This document shows, one piece after another, positions 22,196 through 32,811 of a DNA stretch of 64,000 nt (positions are counted from its first letter, which is position 1; the number at the start of each line of letters is the position of its first letter). The notes beneath the pieces are model-generated. The model was not told the DNA's origin and searched no databases. It saw nothing but the letters and a program-made list of their open reading frames with translations. The translations under genes and the position numbers were made by a program. The DNA lies in contig NW_023501045.1 of NCBI RefSeq assembly GCF_014066305.1, positions 555,501-619,500 on the forward strand, written 5' to 3'. This DNA is from Letharia columbiana (Eukaryota; Ascomycota; Lecanoromycetes; Lecanorales; Parmeliaceae).

Positions 22196-24880
22196 GAGGC
22201 AGGGAGGAGACGAGAAGGAAAAGGACGAAAGAGGGAACATATGACTGGGTAAGATGAACCGTGGCAGAAGCATTGCGGGAATGGTAGACTGACGGTGCAC
22301 TGTCGTTCAGCACTCCCCATATCCTTCGAGCCCGGATCTTCAAACGGACCACACAGCCTCCGGCAGCTCTTAGCGTTCTGATTCCATCCAAGGTTCAGAA
22401 CTGGCACCGGAAAACTTGCTGATACTCGGGAGCTCGTATCTGGTGTATACCCACCTACTTCGGCATTGGGGAGTCACCGCTCAAACTATTCTCAAGCAAT
22501 CGTCGCCTCCTGCGGGTCTGGAATCTGGGTCCGGGTCATACGGTATCTGGAAGTATTCAGCATTCCACATCTCCAAGACCGAGACGCGGCATTGGATGTC
22601 TGCCGATCCCTGTACAGGAGATCGTATTGGGCGAATATCGAATCGGGTGTGGGACTCAGCGTTAAACCTCTTTCCAGCACTTGTCACCTCCTCCGAGTCC
22701 GGGATTCCAGGAAAGATCACACGGCGTCCGGAAGTACTTAGCATACTGTCTTTCTCCAAGATTGGGACTGGGCACTGGAAGCCTATCATTCCCTGTTAGG
22801 GAAATTGTCTTCGCAGGCTTCTTCTTTCCATAGAGAGTTATAAAGTTTGATCTTATCGAAGTCTTTTTTAGCCAGAACACAACCAAGACTTCTGAGAGGG
22901 ATCTCTGCAGTCCTCAAGCCTTCCAATGAGATCTATCTTTTGGGCTTCAACTATGACTCCTGCACCCACATTAGCTTCAGAACTACCAGTGGATGGAAAG
23001 CGGAGCTCCAGGCACATTTTCCCACCCTTACCGTCCGCTATCCCGTTGGGAGCAGGTTCAATGGGAATGGCCGCCAACGCAGTCGAACATTGGGCACTAG
23101 TATACTCGATCTCCTTGGCTTCATTCCGGATCTGCCCGATGAGCTGTCTACATTGAAAATGTTTATCTCATTCATTTACCTGAACACGAGTTATTCGCTC
23201 CGTGTATTGGGAAGAAAAGTGAAAGCGCAACAATGCCGACGGAGCGGCACGAGGAATACGGGACATTCGACCCCATCGTGGTCAAGAAGACAATAACCCT
23301 GTCGACGACAGCGAAGCTCTGGCGGAGCTCGCTTTTGATGATAGCGTGGCCTTCACTCGCATGTCCTCAACGTCTTTGGTCGCTTCATCGCGGACGAGGC
23401 TTAGAAGTTCGAACTTACCAAGACTCTAGCGTTCAAGCGCGTTGCTGAGTTGAACGCTGAAGCTAAGGACCTTCGCACTACCACCGCCGTTCTCAACAAG
23501 CCAGACAATCTCGTTGGCGTGCTCCCCTTTCTGTGGAAGGACCGTTTCGACTCGCATCAACAGGAACCATCCAGAAGACCGCTATGTGTCTGCCGGTCCA
23601 TGCCTCAGTGTCGGGAAAGCCCTTGAGCCAGTGGATTCGACGACCACCGTTTACCACTATGGCCCAACCACAAGCCGAGAGTCGAATCCAATCTCCAGGT
23701 CCTACCAAGGAAAACTCTCATACAGCCTTCGAGCACAACGCCACGCTAACCCAGAGAAGGGAGAAAAGAAGCTCCTCGCTCAACAGAACACTGACAATGG
23801 CTGGACGATTACCAGAAACGACCACCGTACTCTACCAGTACATTGCCCCAGCGGCTCCTTTATGCTTGCATTCTCAAGAGCCAGTAGTCGACTTCGACGA
23901 GCGTCCAGAAGCACTGGCTTTATTCGCGTTTTCTCCAAGGTTGGAAATCGCCAATGGAAACCCGTCCCTATCTTGCGCAACGAGATCATCCCAGCTCTCG
24001 CAGACGAAATGAGAGCCCGATCGACAACCGCACATCTTTCGTCCAGAAACGTGGCAACCACAATCGCAAGCAGGGAGCGCTCTTCCACGATGCCTATCTA
24101 CCTCGTCCACGGTTCAAGATCGTGATCGCCTCAGGCTCGGTACTGGAAATGGCGAAGGAGACTTCGGTTCTGGGAAGATGGAGGGCAGGAGGGCCGATCG
24201 ATGTCCACCGGTTGCGTACTACGCCCGTCGGCGTCTCTTTGCTCCCCAGACGGTGCGGTAGCAGATCTCGGGGATTTCCATCGACTGAACACCGCCAGAC
24301 CTTTTCGAAACCAGGGAAATCAGACCACCAAGTCCGTGAATGCTGTGTCGGATGATTGGGATACTGTACAAAGTGTACTCACCGAACTCACTGCGACTGA
24401 CTTGGGGATAGAGCTGCTAATAAGAGCTCTTGGGAAGGGCGAAGAGATTTGTTGACGACATGAGTATTCAGCAGCTTACCCATCTTCTGGTCTTGCCAGC
24501 TGCGTTTCCAGTCCAGTGATCAATGGTGACCAAAGCATTCAACGAGAATTGATATCGCCCGGCCATGAGGAATGGTGTGCTGATTATTCCTCCAAATGCC
24601 ATCCCAACGCCTCGTTACCGTCCTCCCGAAGTCGGTGTTGTAATCAAGAACACTTCTCCATTGGTCCCCCGTTCTGGAACTAACCACAAAGAACCTCGTC
24701 GTCAATGACCTCGTCTCCCCAACGAAAGGCGGCCCATGGCCCGCCCAAACACGACCGGGCTTCCCATCGAAAACAACCCCACCTTGTGACCACCTCCCCC
24801 ATTCTCGATCATCAACAACCTTCTATCGACATCACCCGAGTCAAGTCCACAACCCTAGACATACGAACCCCTGAATCCGC
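22196..24880. other. decayed, repeat-bearing accessory stretch
   Basis: Protein-like fragments alternate between frames on the plus strand. At about 23370-23560 one frame reads HVLNVFGRFIADEA, a TAG, then LAFKRVAELNAEAKDLRTTT and PDNLVGVLPFLWKDRF. At about 24255-24455 another reads DWDTVQSVLTELTATDLG and ends in TGA. No splice pattern joins them into an open gene, so I read this as one or more eroded genes. Diverged tandem copies of a segment of about 185 bp occur within it (separate entry). Confidence 0.4.
22325..22790. repeat. three diverged tandem copies of a ~185-bp unit
   Basis: Matching segments begin near 22325, 22515 and 22697. Each runs from a TCCGG-type start through (G/T)GGCAGCTCTTAGC or TGGAAGTA-TTCAGCAT to TCCAAG, then an ACTGG-like end (CAGAACTGGCACCGG; GCGGCATTGG; GGGCACTGG). 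A shorter, more diverged match lies near 23900-23960 (TCCAGAAGCACTGGC ... TCTCCAAGGTTGGAAATCGCC). The alignment was made by eye. Confidence 0.5.
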
Positions 24881-25110
24881 CTAAGATACCACCCACTCAT
24901 TGCTGCGACCTGAGCCTCCGAGGAAGCAAGCGCGATAGATCATCGCCGTGGCCAGGTCCATCTCACAACACTCGCAAGAGGGACGGTTCGAAAATCCCCC
25001 AACTCCCAACTCTCCAAACGAGGAGCGACGTGCCCGCCAACGGATACCTAAGCCCCCTACACCATCAATCCGCGCACATACGAAATCCCCCACAGCCGCC
25101 CAAACCCCGA

Positions 25111-25944
25111 TCAATCCGGTCTTCGAATCCGCCCGTCTAAAACAGCTGCAGCGATCTCTGCCCGCTTTCCGTCGCGGCCTTTGCCACCCTCCACCTCGAG
25201 AATGGATACCTCGAGCGTGTCAAAGGGAGGCCGGGGGAATCCCATCGTCTGCGCTCGCTCAACCGGCGATCCAAGAAAGCAAGAGAGAGACCAGGCTCCC
25301 AAGCAGCCGACTTCGCGTCTCTGGATACTCAGTTGTGGAACGACGCGGTGGGCAAAGACATCCGGACCACAGTTAACGAGACGCGAGGGGAGGAATGCTC
25401 CAATCCGACACGCACGTATGTAAAGCAGAGGAAGGACATTGCCGACGACGATCCGGCCCAGGTCGGAATTGCCGTGAGATGACCACGACTCCGAAGCCAT
25501 CTGCACCATATCGGCAAAAGAGGGGTCTGAGCGAGCATGGGTAGAGCGGTCCGCCCGCCCCAAGGTCGAAGTGAGCGGAACCGAATTCGTCCCATGACGG
25601 AGGACACTGTACCGAAATAACCATTCACCGGAGCGTTTCCGGCGGGACTCACGCTCGAGTTCGAGACCGTGCTTCCAGGCAACCGTGACCGGCGAGGATC
25701 CCATCAGCTTCCCGAGGACAACGACGGATGCGCTCTTCTGGATTTGACGGACATCAATGGCGGCGATGTCGGGGAAGTTTATTGGGATCACTGTGTGTTT
25801 TGAATAAAGGCTCTTAGCACGAGCCCAGGTTGGTTTCGGGGTTGCGCGGAAAGGGGGAGGGCGGAGTGGGAGTGATACAGATGTGCAGGCGCAGGAGGTG
25901 AAAGCGGAGGGTTGCGTCAGTGAGATTGTGTCACAGCTGGCCAT
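25111..25944 (-). CDS. hypothet. protein, 277 aa, single exon
   Basis: An ATG frame from 25944 to a stop at 25111. The sequence has ordinary amino-acid composition, with runs such as HTVIPINFPDIAAIDVRQIQ and VVVLGKLMGSSPVTVAWKHG, but no domain I recognise. Over 25111-25482 the opposite strand is also protein-like: a plus-strand frame reads LHLENGYLERVKGRPGESHR and then ...WNDAVGKDIRTTVNETRG, ending TGA at 25480-25482. So the coding strand is not certain in that half. The surrounding DNA is decayed, so this may be a relic or a chance ORF. Confidence 0.35.
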   Translation of the reverse strand: MASCDTISLTQPSAFTSCACTSVSLPLRPPPFRATPKPTWARAKSLYSKHTVIPINFPDIAAIDVRQIQKSASVVVLGKLMGSSPVTVAWKHGLELERESRRKRSGEWLFRYSVLRHGTNSVPLTSTLGRADRSTHARSDPSFADMVQMASESWSSHGNSDLGRIVVGNVLPLLYIRACRIGAFLPSRLVNCGPDVFAHRVVPQLSIQRREVGCLGAWSLSCFLGSPVERAQTMGFPRPPFDTLEVSILEVEGGKGRDGKRAEIAAAVLDGRIRRPD

Positions 25945-26119
25945 CTATCAAGTAGAACGGCTTTCTGCCCAACATGTACACATTGCCGATGGCTTCTGTT
26001 CCAAGCACCCAAGGCTATCTAGGGTTTTGCTGCCGTGTCATCATGAAGCCTGACCTCAACGCAGTACGCCAGATCGTTACTTACAGCCAAGCATTACGGT
26101 TGTCCTTCCCCTTGACCTA

Positions 26120-28198
26120 CTAAGCCAGCTCCCACATAGCCAAACCCCCAAAGCTCATCCCCACCCTTCCCTTCTTCAACCTGTACTCCTCCACACTCAG
26201 ACCCCTGCCACTCTGGCCATTCAGCGTCTCCACCGTATAGGCACTGACCCTCTGCCCCGGCGCTCCCAGCTTCTGCGGCACAACGTCCGCCCACCAAAAC
26301 ATCCCGTTAGTGTCAAAGGGAACAAAGTCATCCTCTCTCCCATCAATACCGTGGATCGCTAGGATGAAGACATATGGTTTCCCTGCGCCGTTGCGTACGG
26401 GATCCCAATGTTCACAGATGCGCGAAAACTGGAAGCGGACAGGTGCGGAGGGTCGGACAGGTAGTTTGAGATATTTTGGTAGGAAGGTTGTTTCGCTAAT
26501 GCCCTCTTTCTCCGCAACGCCGGAGTAGACCTGCAGCAACGCTCCACCCGTATCACCAATTATGTATTCTTCCCAACTCACTCTCCTACCACCCGAGCGG
26601 AAGAATTGCGATTTGTTGGTGGGGAAGTGCCGTAGCCCGAACTCATCATTCGACATCGTGAAAAAGCGCGGCGAGAAATGCTTGTTATAAGGCTGGCCCT
26701 TCCCATTGACGTTACCCGCACCCCAACAGCAGTCGATGAGCTTCCACTCTCCGTTATCGATCTTAACAGCATTCCAGGCATGCGTAGAGTATTCCGCGGG
26801 TAATGGTGCGCCCGGAGGTAGGGCAGAGAAACCGAATCCTTTGCCGTGGCCGCCGACGACGACAGATTCGAGACCAGCCGTTGTAGCTATGGCAGTAAAG
26901 AGGCCAGCATAGCCTTCGCAGACGGCAAGCCCACTCATGAGGGTCGAAGCAGGGGTGGACGGTTGGACACGATTGTTGAAGAAGGCTTCGACATCGTAGG
27001 ATATATTATGGTGGAGCCAAGTGAAGATTGCGCGGGCTTGGTCTGTAGGAGACGAGAAGGGAGCGGTGAGTTGGGTGGCTATCCAATCGAGAGAGGGAAC
27101 GGATTCGCGGGGGAACTTGGCAGCGTGGGCGTCTGGGGCGGAGAGATCGCGGCAGAGGAGGCAGGAGGGTGCGGAAGTAGGTATTTGGGGCTGAGCCTTG
27201 GGATTTGTGGAATGGAGTTCTGTGATATCGGGGCGAGATGTGAGAGGAACAGGCGGTGGTGCTCCGGGATTAGCCGGCCCCGGACCTGTTGCTCTGCCGT
27301 TGGCTCCATCGGTTGGTGCTTGGGCATGGGGCCTGTTCATACCATAGGAAAGAGCAGACCTGGCCGGCATAGGAGGTGGTCGCTCTGGCGAAACTCGCGT
27401 GGTAGCCGTGCCCGACGCTGGCCGTGCGGGTCTTGGAGGAAGCGATGGCGTATTCGGGGGAGGCTTTATCTCCACAGTTGCGACGCTGGATGTCGACTTA
27501 GTGCCCACCAATGGCATCCTAGCCCTCTCCACATCCTTGTACCCTGGGAAGGCCTTTGACTTCTCAATATCCTGATATCTTTTCTCCACATCATCCTTTG
27601 TCCGCTTGGGGGGCAACGGTGGTAAAGTCGAAGGATCGAAGACCGGTGCTTTGACTCGGCTTCCGTCCATAGAAGGTGTCCTCGAATGCACAGTCTTGGC
27701 CGTTCCGTTGGACAGAGCAGACATTGTGGAGATGTTTGAGAAGGTCGAAGAGATTGACTCATTTGAGGCCTTCCTGCTCAGTTGCAAGTTCTCAGATGGT
27801 CTCCTGGGTGGCAGTGCAGGTGAAGGTTGTGTAGACATTTTCCTCTCGGGTAACCTTGGAGGAGGCGCCGGTACAGGCTTTGCAGGCTGCGAGACCCTTT
27901 GACCTGTTCGAACGATATTCGTAGGGGGTGGTAGTACGCCGTGTCTTCTTGGCCCGATGGGCTCGTTGCCAATGCCATTGCTCGACAGCGCGTTGGATGC
28001 TGAAGTTTGAGGCACGCTTATAGATTGACTTCTTTGCTCTATTTGAGGTCTCGTCTGAGTATACTCTGGCGGAATGTCGTCTTTTGAAGCATAGGCGGTG
28101 ATTGGTGCCCTGCCAACTTGACCCAGGTTCAGAGCGGCAATGCGGGCCTGGATAGAGTTTGTTTGGCTCTGTTCAGCCATTGTGTGTGAGTGTAACAT
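26120..28198 (-). CDS. transglutaminase-like-fold protein of the Cyk3 type
   Basis: A single exon of 692 codons. The more likely start is the second Met at 28180 (MAEQSQTNSIQARIAAL), six residues in. The first ~340 residues are Pro/Ser-rich and disordered (LPPLPPKRTKDD, PSLPPRPARP), suited to binding SH3 domains. The C-terminal half holds a transglutaminase-like domain, with the triad in order: Cys427 in SGLAVCEGYAGLF, His473 in AEYSTHAWNAVK and Asp489 in WKLIDCCWG (numbering from the first Met). In yeast Cyk3 the related domain acts in cytokinesis and septum synthesis but lacks the full triad; here Cys, His and Asp are all present. No SH3 domain is seen, so this is a Cyk3-like relative rather than a full orthologue. 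Confidence 0.82.
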   Translation of the reverse strand: MLHSHTMAEQSQTNSIQARIAALNLGQVGRAPITAYASKDDIPPEYTQTRPQIEQRSQSISVPQTSASNALSSNGIGNEPIGPRRHGVLPPPTNIVRTGQRVSQPAKPVPAPPPRLPERKMSTQPSPALPPRRPSENLQLSRKASNESISSTFSNISTMSALSNGTAKTVHSRTPSMDGSRVKAPVFDPSTLPPLPPKRTKDDVEKRYQDIEKSKAFPGYKDVERARMPLVGTKSTSSVATVEIKPPPNTPSLPPRPARPASGTATTRVSPERPPPMPARSALSYGMNRPHAQAPTDGANGRATGPGPANPGAPPPVPLTSRPDITELHSTNPKAQPQIPTSAPSCLLCRDLSAPDAHAAKFPRESVPSLDWIATQLTAPFSSPTDQARAIFTWLHHNISYDVEAFFNNRVQPSTPASTLMSGLAVCEGYAGLFTAIATTAGLESVVVGGHGKGFGFSALPPGAPLPAEYSTHAWNAVKIDNGEWKLIDCCWGAGNVNGKGQPYNKHFSPRFFTMSNDEFGLRHFPTNKSQFFRSGGRRVSWEEYIIGDTGGALLQVYSGVAEKEGISETTFLPKYLKLPVRPSAPVRFQFSRICEHWDPVRNGAGKPYVFILAIHGIDGREDDFVPFDTNGMFWWADVVPQKLGAPGQRVSAYTVETLNGQSGRGLSVEEYRLKKGRVGMSFGGLAMWELA

Positions 28199-29188
28199 AG
28201 GATCAAGTATGCTTGAAAAGAATGAAGTCTGCTCTGGTTAAGTAACGAAGGGGAAGGAGTGGATGGGTTGGGGAGAGACATGTCTTGGCAGTATGGTACT
28301 TTCCAGAGCTTAGCGACAGTGGAGGCTGTGCTACAGCTTGATATTCCTTCGTGCATATTGATAGCCGCTAATTGCCTTGTCACCATCATGGGAACTTGGA
28401 GGTATTGTAGTATATTGATATGAGACAGCGTATTACTACTGTGTGAGTGAGAGAATAAACGTTGCCCCGTTCCAAGCTTTGAGATCCTCATTGGCCCTTA
28501 CACTAAAAGTTGGCTCACAACCAAAGCTTTCGCCTATACTACAACAGTACAACATTGTTCTAAGGTACCTACCTATACATTTCCAAGACTTAGAATAACA
28601 TAAATAGACGCGGCACTCCTGCGGGTTATATTGGTTTCTGGTACATAATCTCATTTCTGAAAAACAGCATCATACATATTGTCGAAATGAATAATCATTG
28701 CCGTGCAGCACCGGCGACAACTTCCTTGATGGACAGGGTATGTACTCTTGCTTTTCCCTAAATGCTACCCGGCAGTATTCACAGTACTCCAGGTTGTTCC
28801 TCAAAACCATCCTCCCTAAACCACCCTCCCTAAAACCATCCTCCCTAAACCACCCTCCCTAAAAGATCGCACGATAGGTTCGTTGCAAGTAGAAGACCCA
28901 TGGAATCGTGACTCGTGAATGCATCATTTTTGCAACATGCATAAGATGAGGCAAACAATGGCTGTAAGCCGGCAATCGGCAAAGGAAAGAAGTGCTATTT
29001 TTGTGACAATTCTGTACATGAATGGTAAATTGTGACGGACGGGCGTTGGCCGTTATCTTCGACTCAGTGCTTTTCGATGCTGTAGTATGTACAGGTTCCT
29101 TGGGCTATCGTAGCGACAGGATAAATCATGCTCGTAACGCCATGATGTCGTGTGTATGTATTCGAGATTCCTGGCAATGGATGTGTAT
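28199..29188. other. intergenic stretch
   Basis: Carries a short minisatellite (next entry) and otherwise no supported feature. It lies between the start of the Cyk3-like gene and the 3' end of the C2H2 regulator. Confidence 0.4.
28806..28864. repeat. CCTCCCTAAA minisatellite
   Basis: Four tandem half-units of 14-15 bp alternate ACCATCCTCCCTAAA and CCACCCTCCCTAAA. Each ends in CCCTAAA, which resembles the telomeric CCCTAA repeat, though the spacing is not telomeric. Confidence 0.8.
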
Positions 29189-32100
29189 TTACGTCGAAGG
29201 GTTGATCGAGGCTTCTTCTCTTTCTTTGATATGTGCGGCTTGTACGCGCAGCGACTGGGACATCTCTCGGGTGACTGTCGATGTTAGCAATGCTTGGTAT
29301 ACTGAGCAAGCAATCGACTTACCAGGCCAAACGGCAGCTTTCTCAAACATGCGAGCATGGACCAGCAGAATCTTGCTGCCATACCCGCAGTCCTCCATCT
29401 TCAGCATGTCTGCTGCTATTGGCCGGCTGTCTGCCAGCTTCGTCTCTGCGCTGGTAAGGACTTCGTTGATCTTCTCTAAAATCCTCAGATCTTTATCCCC
29501 CATTAACATGATGCCTGGAACCTCGGTAAAGTCTATGTCATCTCTGCCGAGTATGCCCAAATAACGACCTACTCGCTCTTGGACCGTTGAGACCCACTCA
29601 GCAAGGACTTGGGCGCAGTCGAAAGCGCACAACGCTGATTGTAGGGGAAGCTCTCTGGAACTGAAGTCTGCGAAGGTGACACCGAGATTATTGGCCATGA
29701 TCAAAGCGTTGACCGCCAACTCTGCTGCAAGAAACAGCTGCTTTTCCCTCGTGGTGCATTCTCCAGATCGACCATTGGGCGGATTCTCTGATGCTGTAAC
29801 GTCTACATAGGCGAAGCCCTCAAGCTTGATATGAGAGGATGTCATACTGGGAGAGCTACTTGTGGTACTGGAGACAGCATCTGATTCGCCGCTGGGGGTG
29901 CTGGAGCGAGGCGAGTGACCGGCGTGTTGGACAAATTCATTGCCACAACCTAATTCATCCGCCATAGTATCAAAGTCACGTCTGAAGAAAGCCTCCTTCG
30001 AACGTCCGAGGTTCACGTACAACCGAACGTATGCAAGGTCCAACAACGGTATGCAGTCAGCTGAGAGCGAGCTTGCACCGAAGGGATTGGGCCTTTCAAT
30101 ACTGTGCTCCGGGTTGCACGACCACGCTGCTTGCCATGCTTTCAGAGCAGGCTTGATACGATCATGCATTGCTTGAGTCTCCACTGGTGTCCACTGTCGT
30201 CCCATGTGCCTCTGCCGCGTCTCCCAAATATAGTTGTGGAGAGCGTTGATCAGGATGAGGCAGCCGAAAGTGCTTGGTCGGATGTCGCTCTCTGGAAGAT
30301 CTTCGAATTTCATGTTGGGCGGGTCACATGCCTGTCGCACGCCGTGACGCCCCTGCTGCGAACGCTGGCTTGCTGTCAACAAAGAGCTAAGTGCAGAAGC
30401 AAAGGACAGTGATCTCTGATCTGACGTAGCACCCCCGAGCGAGTGCCAGGTTTCGGCAGAGTCGGCAGCCCAAAGACCTTCATCACAAGGTAAATCGAGC
30501 CCAATCTCCGAGTTCATCAAAGCTGGAGCATGGTTGTAAGCAGAGACTAGCAGGCTTGATAAGATGAAGACAGCGTATAGTGTTCGCTTGCACTCTTCGC
30601 CCAGCTTCCAGTAGTGCCATTCATTTTGAGCATCGAGAATGCTGTAAGATCCAGCACCATTCCACTCGTCACCACCCATCTGTGCGTCTTCTTGCTTGAT
30701 GTGTGGTTTAGTCCCATGTGCAGAGCGAAACCCCGGCACCGGTTTTGTAAGCTCAGCTGCTCGAGCTAGACTGACAAGGGCGGCACAATGCGTACTTGCG
30801 ATGCCTGCAGCAGTCTTATCTCCACAGTTGTGACCATAAATGACATTAAGCAGCATAGCCTGTACGAGCCATAATGGGGTGTTTTGAGCATAGCTCTCAT
30901 TTGAACCATGGTTTCCATTGAGGGCTGCCGACATATCTGCCTTGCGCCGCTCCTCCAGATACAAATGTATCATCTTCTTGGCCATCTCAAAGAGCTCTTT
31001 CGAAGCGCTCAGATCGTATTCGTACAGAGCCCCAATAGCGGCCATAGCAAGAATAAGGGAGCCCCCTCCTCCTGCAATGCTTGATTGACCGCAAGCGAAG
31101 TATTCACTGGAAGCTCGAAGGCTGCTGGTAAATGCTGGAGAGTCGAAAGATAAAGACGGGATATGCAAGAACGGTAGATGAGGGTGAAAGTACTGAATGT
31201 AGGCAGCTACATAACGTTGGAGATCGTAAGTGCTCGGAAGCGGAACGCTGCTTATGCTTCTAGACCCGGAAGAAAATACAGGAGACAGAGGTGAGGATAC
31301 CTGCGGATGAGAAGTCTTCCGTTGCCTGAACATGGATGGCTGCGAGAGACTTGTTAGAAGAGCTTGCCGAGTTGCGTCAGTAATGGAGTCCGTAGAAACA
31401 GAGGTCACAGAGCTTTGTCGATTGCTGCTGCTAATAGATGCTGCGGAATTGCTGGGAGTATCCGAACTATTATTCATGGACGGATGAAAATAATGGTGGC
31501 TCAATCCAGGTAGTAAGGATATTGGGGTCTGGGAACTCAAAGGTGGGGGAGAGGAGAAATACTGATCGCCATTCCCCATGTTTGTGTTCAGAGATTTCGG
31601 AGACAATTGGCTTGGGGGACACAGATCAGGAAACGGCTGCGCCGATAGGTCCATAGAAAAGGCCGGTGGAAAGGCCGCTTGAGACATTGAAGCGTTCGGC
31701 CATGCTCCCGACGCGCTCATCGAATTGTTTGATCCATCAAGCATGACCTCATTCATACCATCAGGGCTGCCGGTGCTAATTGCGGATGGTGAGGATCCAT
31801 CTATAGCCTGCTCGTTGTATTCCTGGAATGACATCTGATGGTCAAAATTGTTCATCCAGGTAAAGTGTCCATCATTGTCCATCACGGGTTGAGCTGAGTG
31901 GACACCTGAAAACCCTTGATGATACGGTGAATGCACCATGTCGAAAGCAAGATTTTGCGGAGAGTTGGAAAAGTGTAGCTGTGCTGGATTCACAGTCGTT
32001 CCGGGTCCATACAAGATACTGTCCATATCAATGTCACCACCAAACCCTCCGAATGGTGGAGCGGTACGTAAGCTTGCACCAATGTCGATACCCTGGTGCT

Positions 32101-32811
32101 TTGTCTCGAGCTTTGGTAGCACATGGGAATTGCCATGATGTCCAGTCACTGATGACATCCCTCGCAGGGGGTAGGTGCCAACACCTGGGAGTCCATGCGA
32201 AAATCCATTTATCCCGCCATGGTGACCAAGGCCAAGGCCGATGGCTTCATGCCTGGAGGCGGACGAATTTGCGGCCGCAAGCAGTCCCAGAGTCGGGCCG
32301 TCTACATGGCTTATGGTATTCGCTCTTGGGCGCATGGCGCTAGCTCCTGTGGTTCCAGAAGCATTGTTCGCCATTGAGTTTTTACGAACCCTTGTAGAGC
32401 CTCCCGGAGCTGCGCTACTAGTACTCTCTCGCCTTGCGCCTCTTTGCCTTGATGGCGGCAAGGCCGTCAAGTGCAGCTTCTGCTGATGCCTTAAAAGTAG
32501 GTCCCGCCTAGCAAAGCATCTGGTGCACTCCGGACAAGCGAAAGGTTTCTCTTTCGTGTGAGAACGTTCATGCCGCTTCAAATGCTCGAGACGTGCAAAG
32601 GACCGGGTACAAGTAGCACAAACATGAGGTCTGGGCTTATCCGTCTTCGGAGGGGGAAAGTTGGGGTTTGCATTCTGGCCGCTGTTCAAGGACTTCGCAT
32701 GCGGGCGAGCTAGGACCTAATCAGTACCGAAGCTGCTATCTTTCATTGGGAACAACAGTGTAGATATGGAGTGCGGTGGTCAGGACATACCAATGCCTTG
32801 TCCGCTGGCAT
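29189..32811 (-). CDS. C2H2 zinc-finger transcription factor with fungal_trans domain (ADR1/AmdX-like)
   Basis: Proposed exons are 32791-32811, 29323-32716 and 29189-29274: 3501 bp, 1166 aa. The long middle exon is certain. The 21-bp first exon (MPADKAL) joined over a 74-bp intron (GTATGT...GATTAG) gives [13 protein letters not shown] and then [20 protein letters not shown]. Two C2H2 fingers lie at about residues 40-62 and 68-91 (CATC...[13 protein letters not shown]...[10 protein letters not shown]). This pair is typical of the ADR1/AmdX group. Ser/Pro-rich linkers follow, then a fungal-specific transcription factor domain over roughly residues 480-900 ([17 protein letters not shown]). The last intron (29275-29322, 48 bp) is in frame and stop-free. 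The protein likely binds STRE/ADR1-like sites and controls carbon or lipid use; targets are unknown. Confidence 0.87.

Noticed and set aside
27606..27902. Plus-strand ORFs over the Cyk3-like gene
   Set aside because: Antisense shadows of a Pro-rich coding region with matching composition bias.
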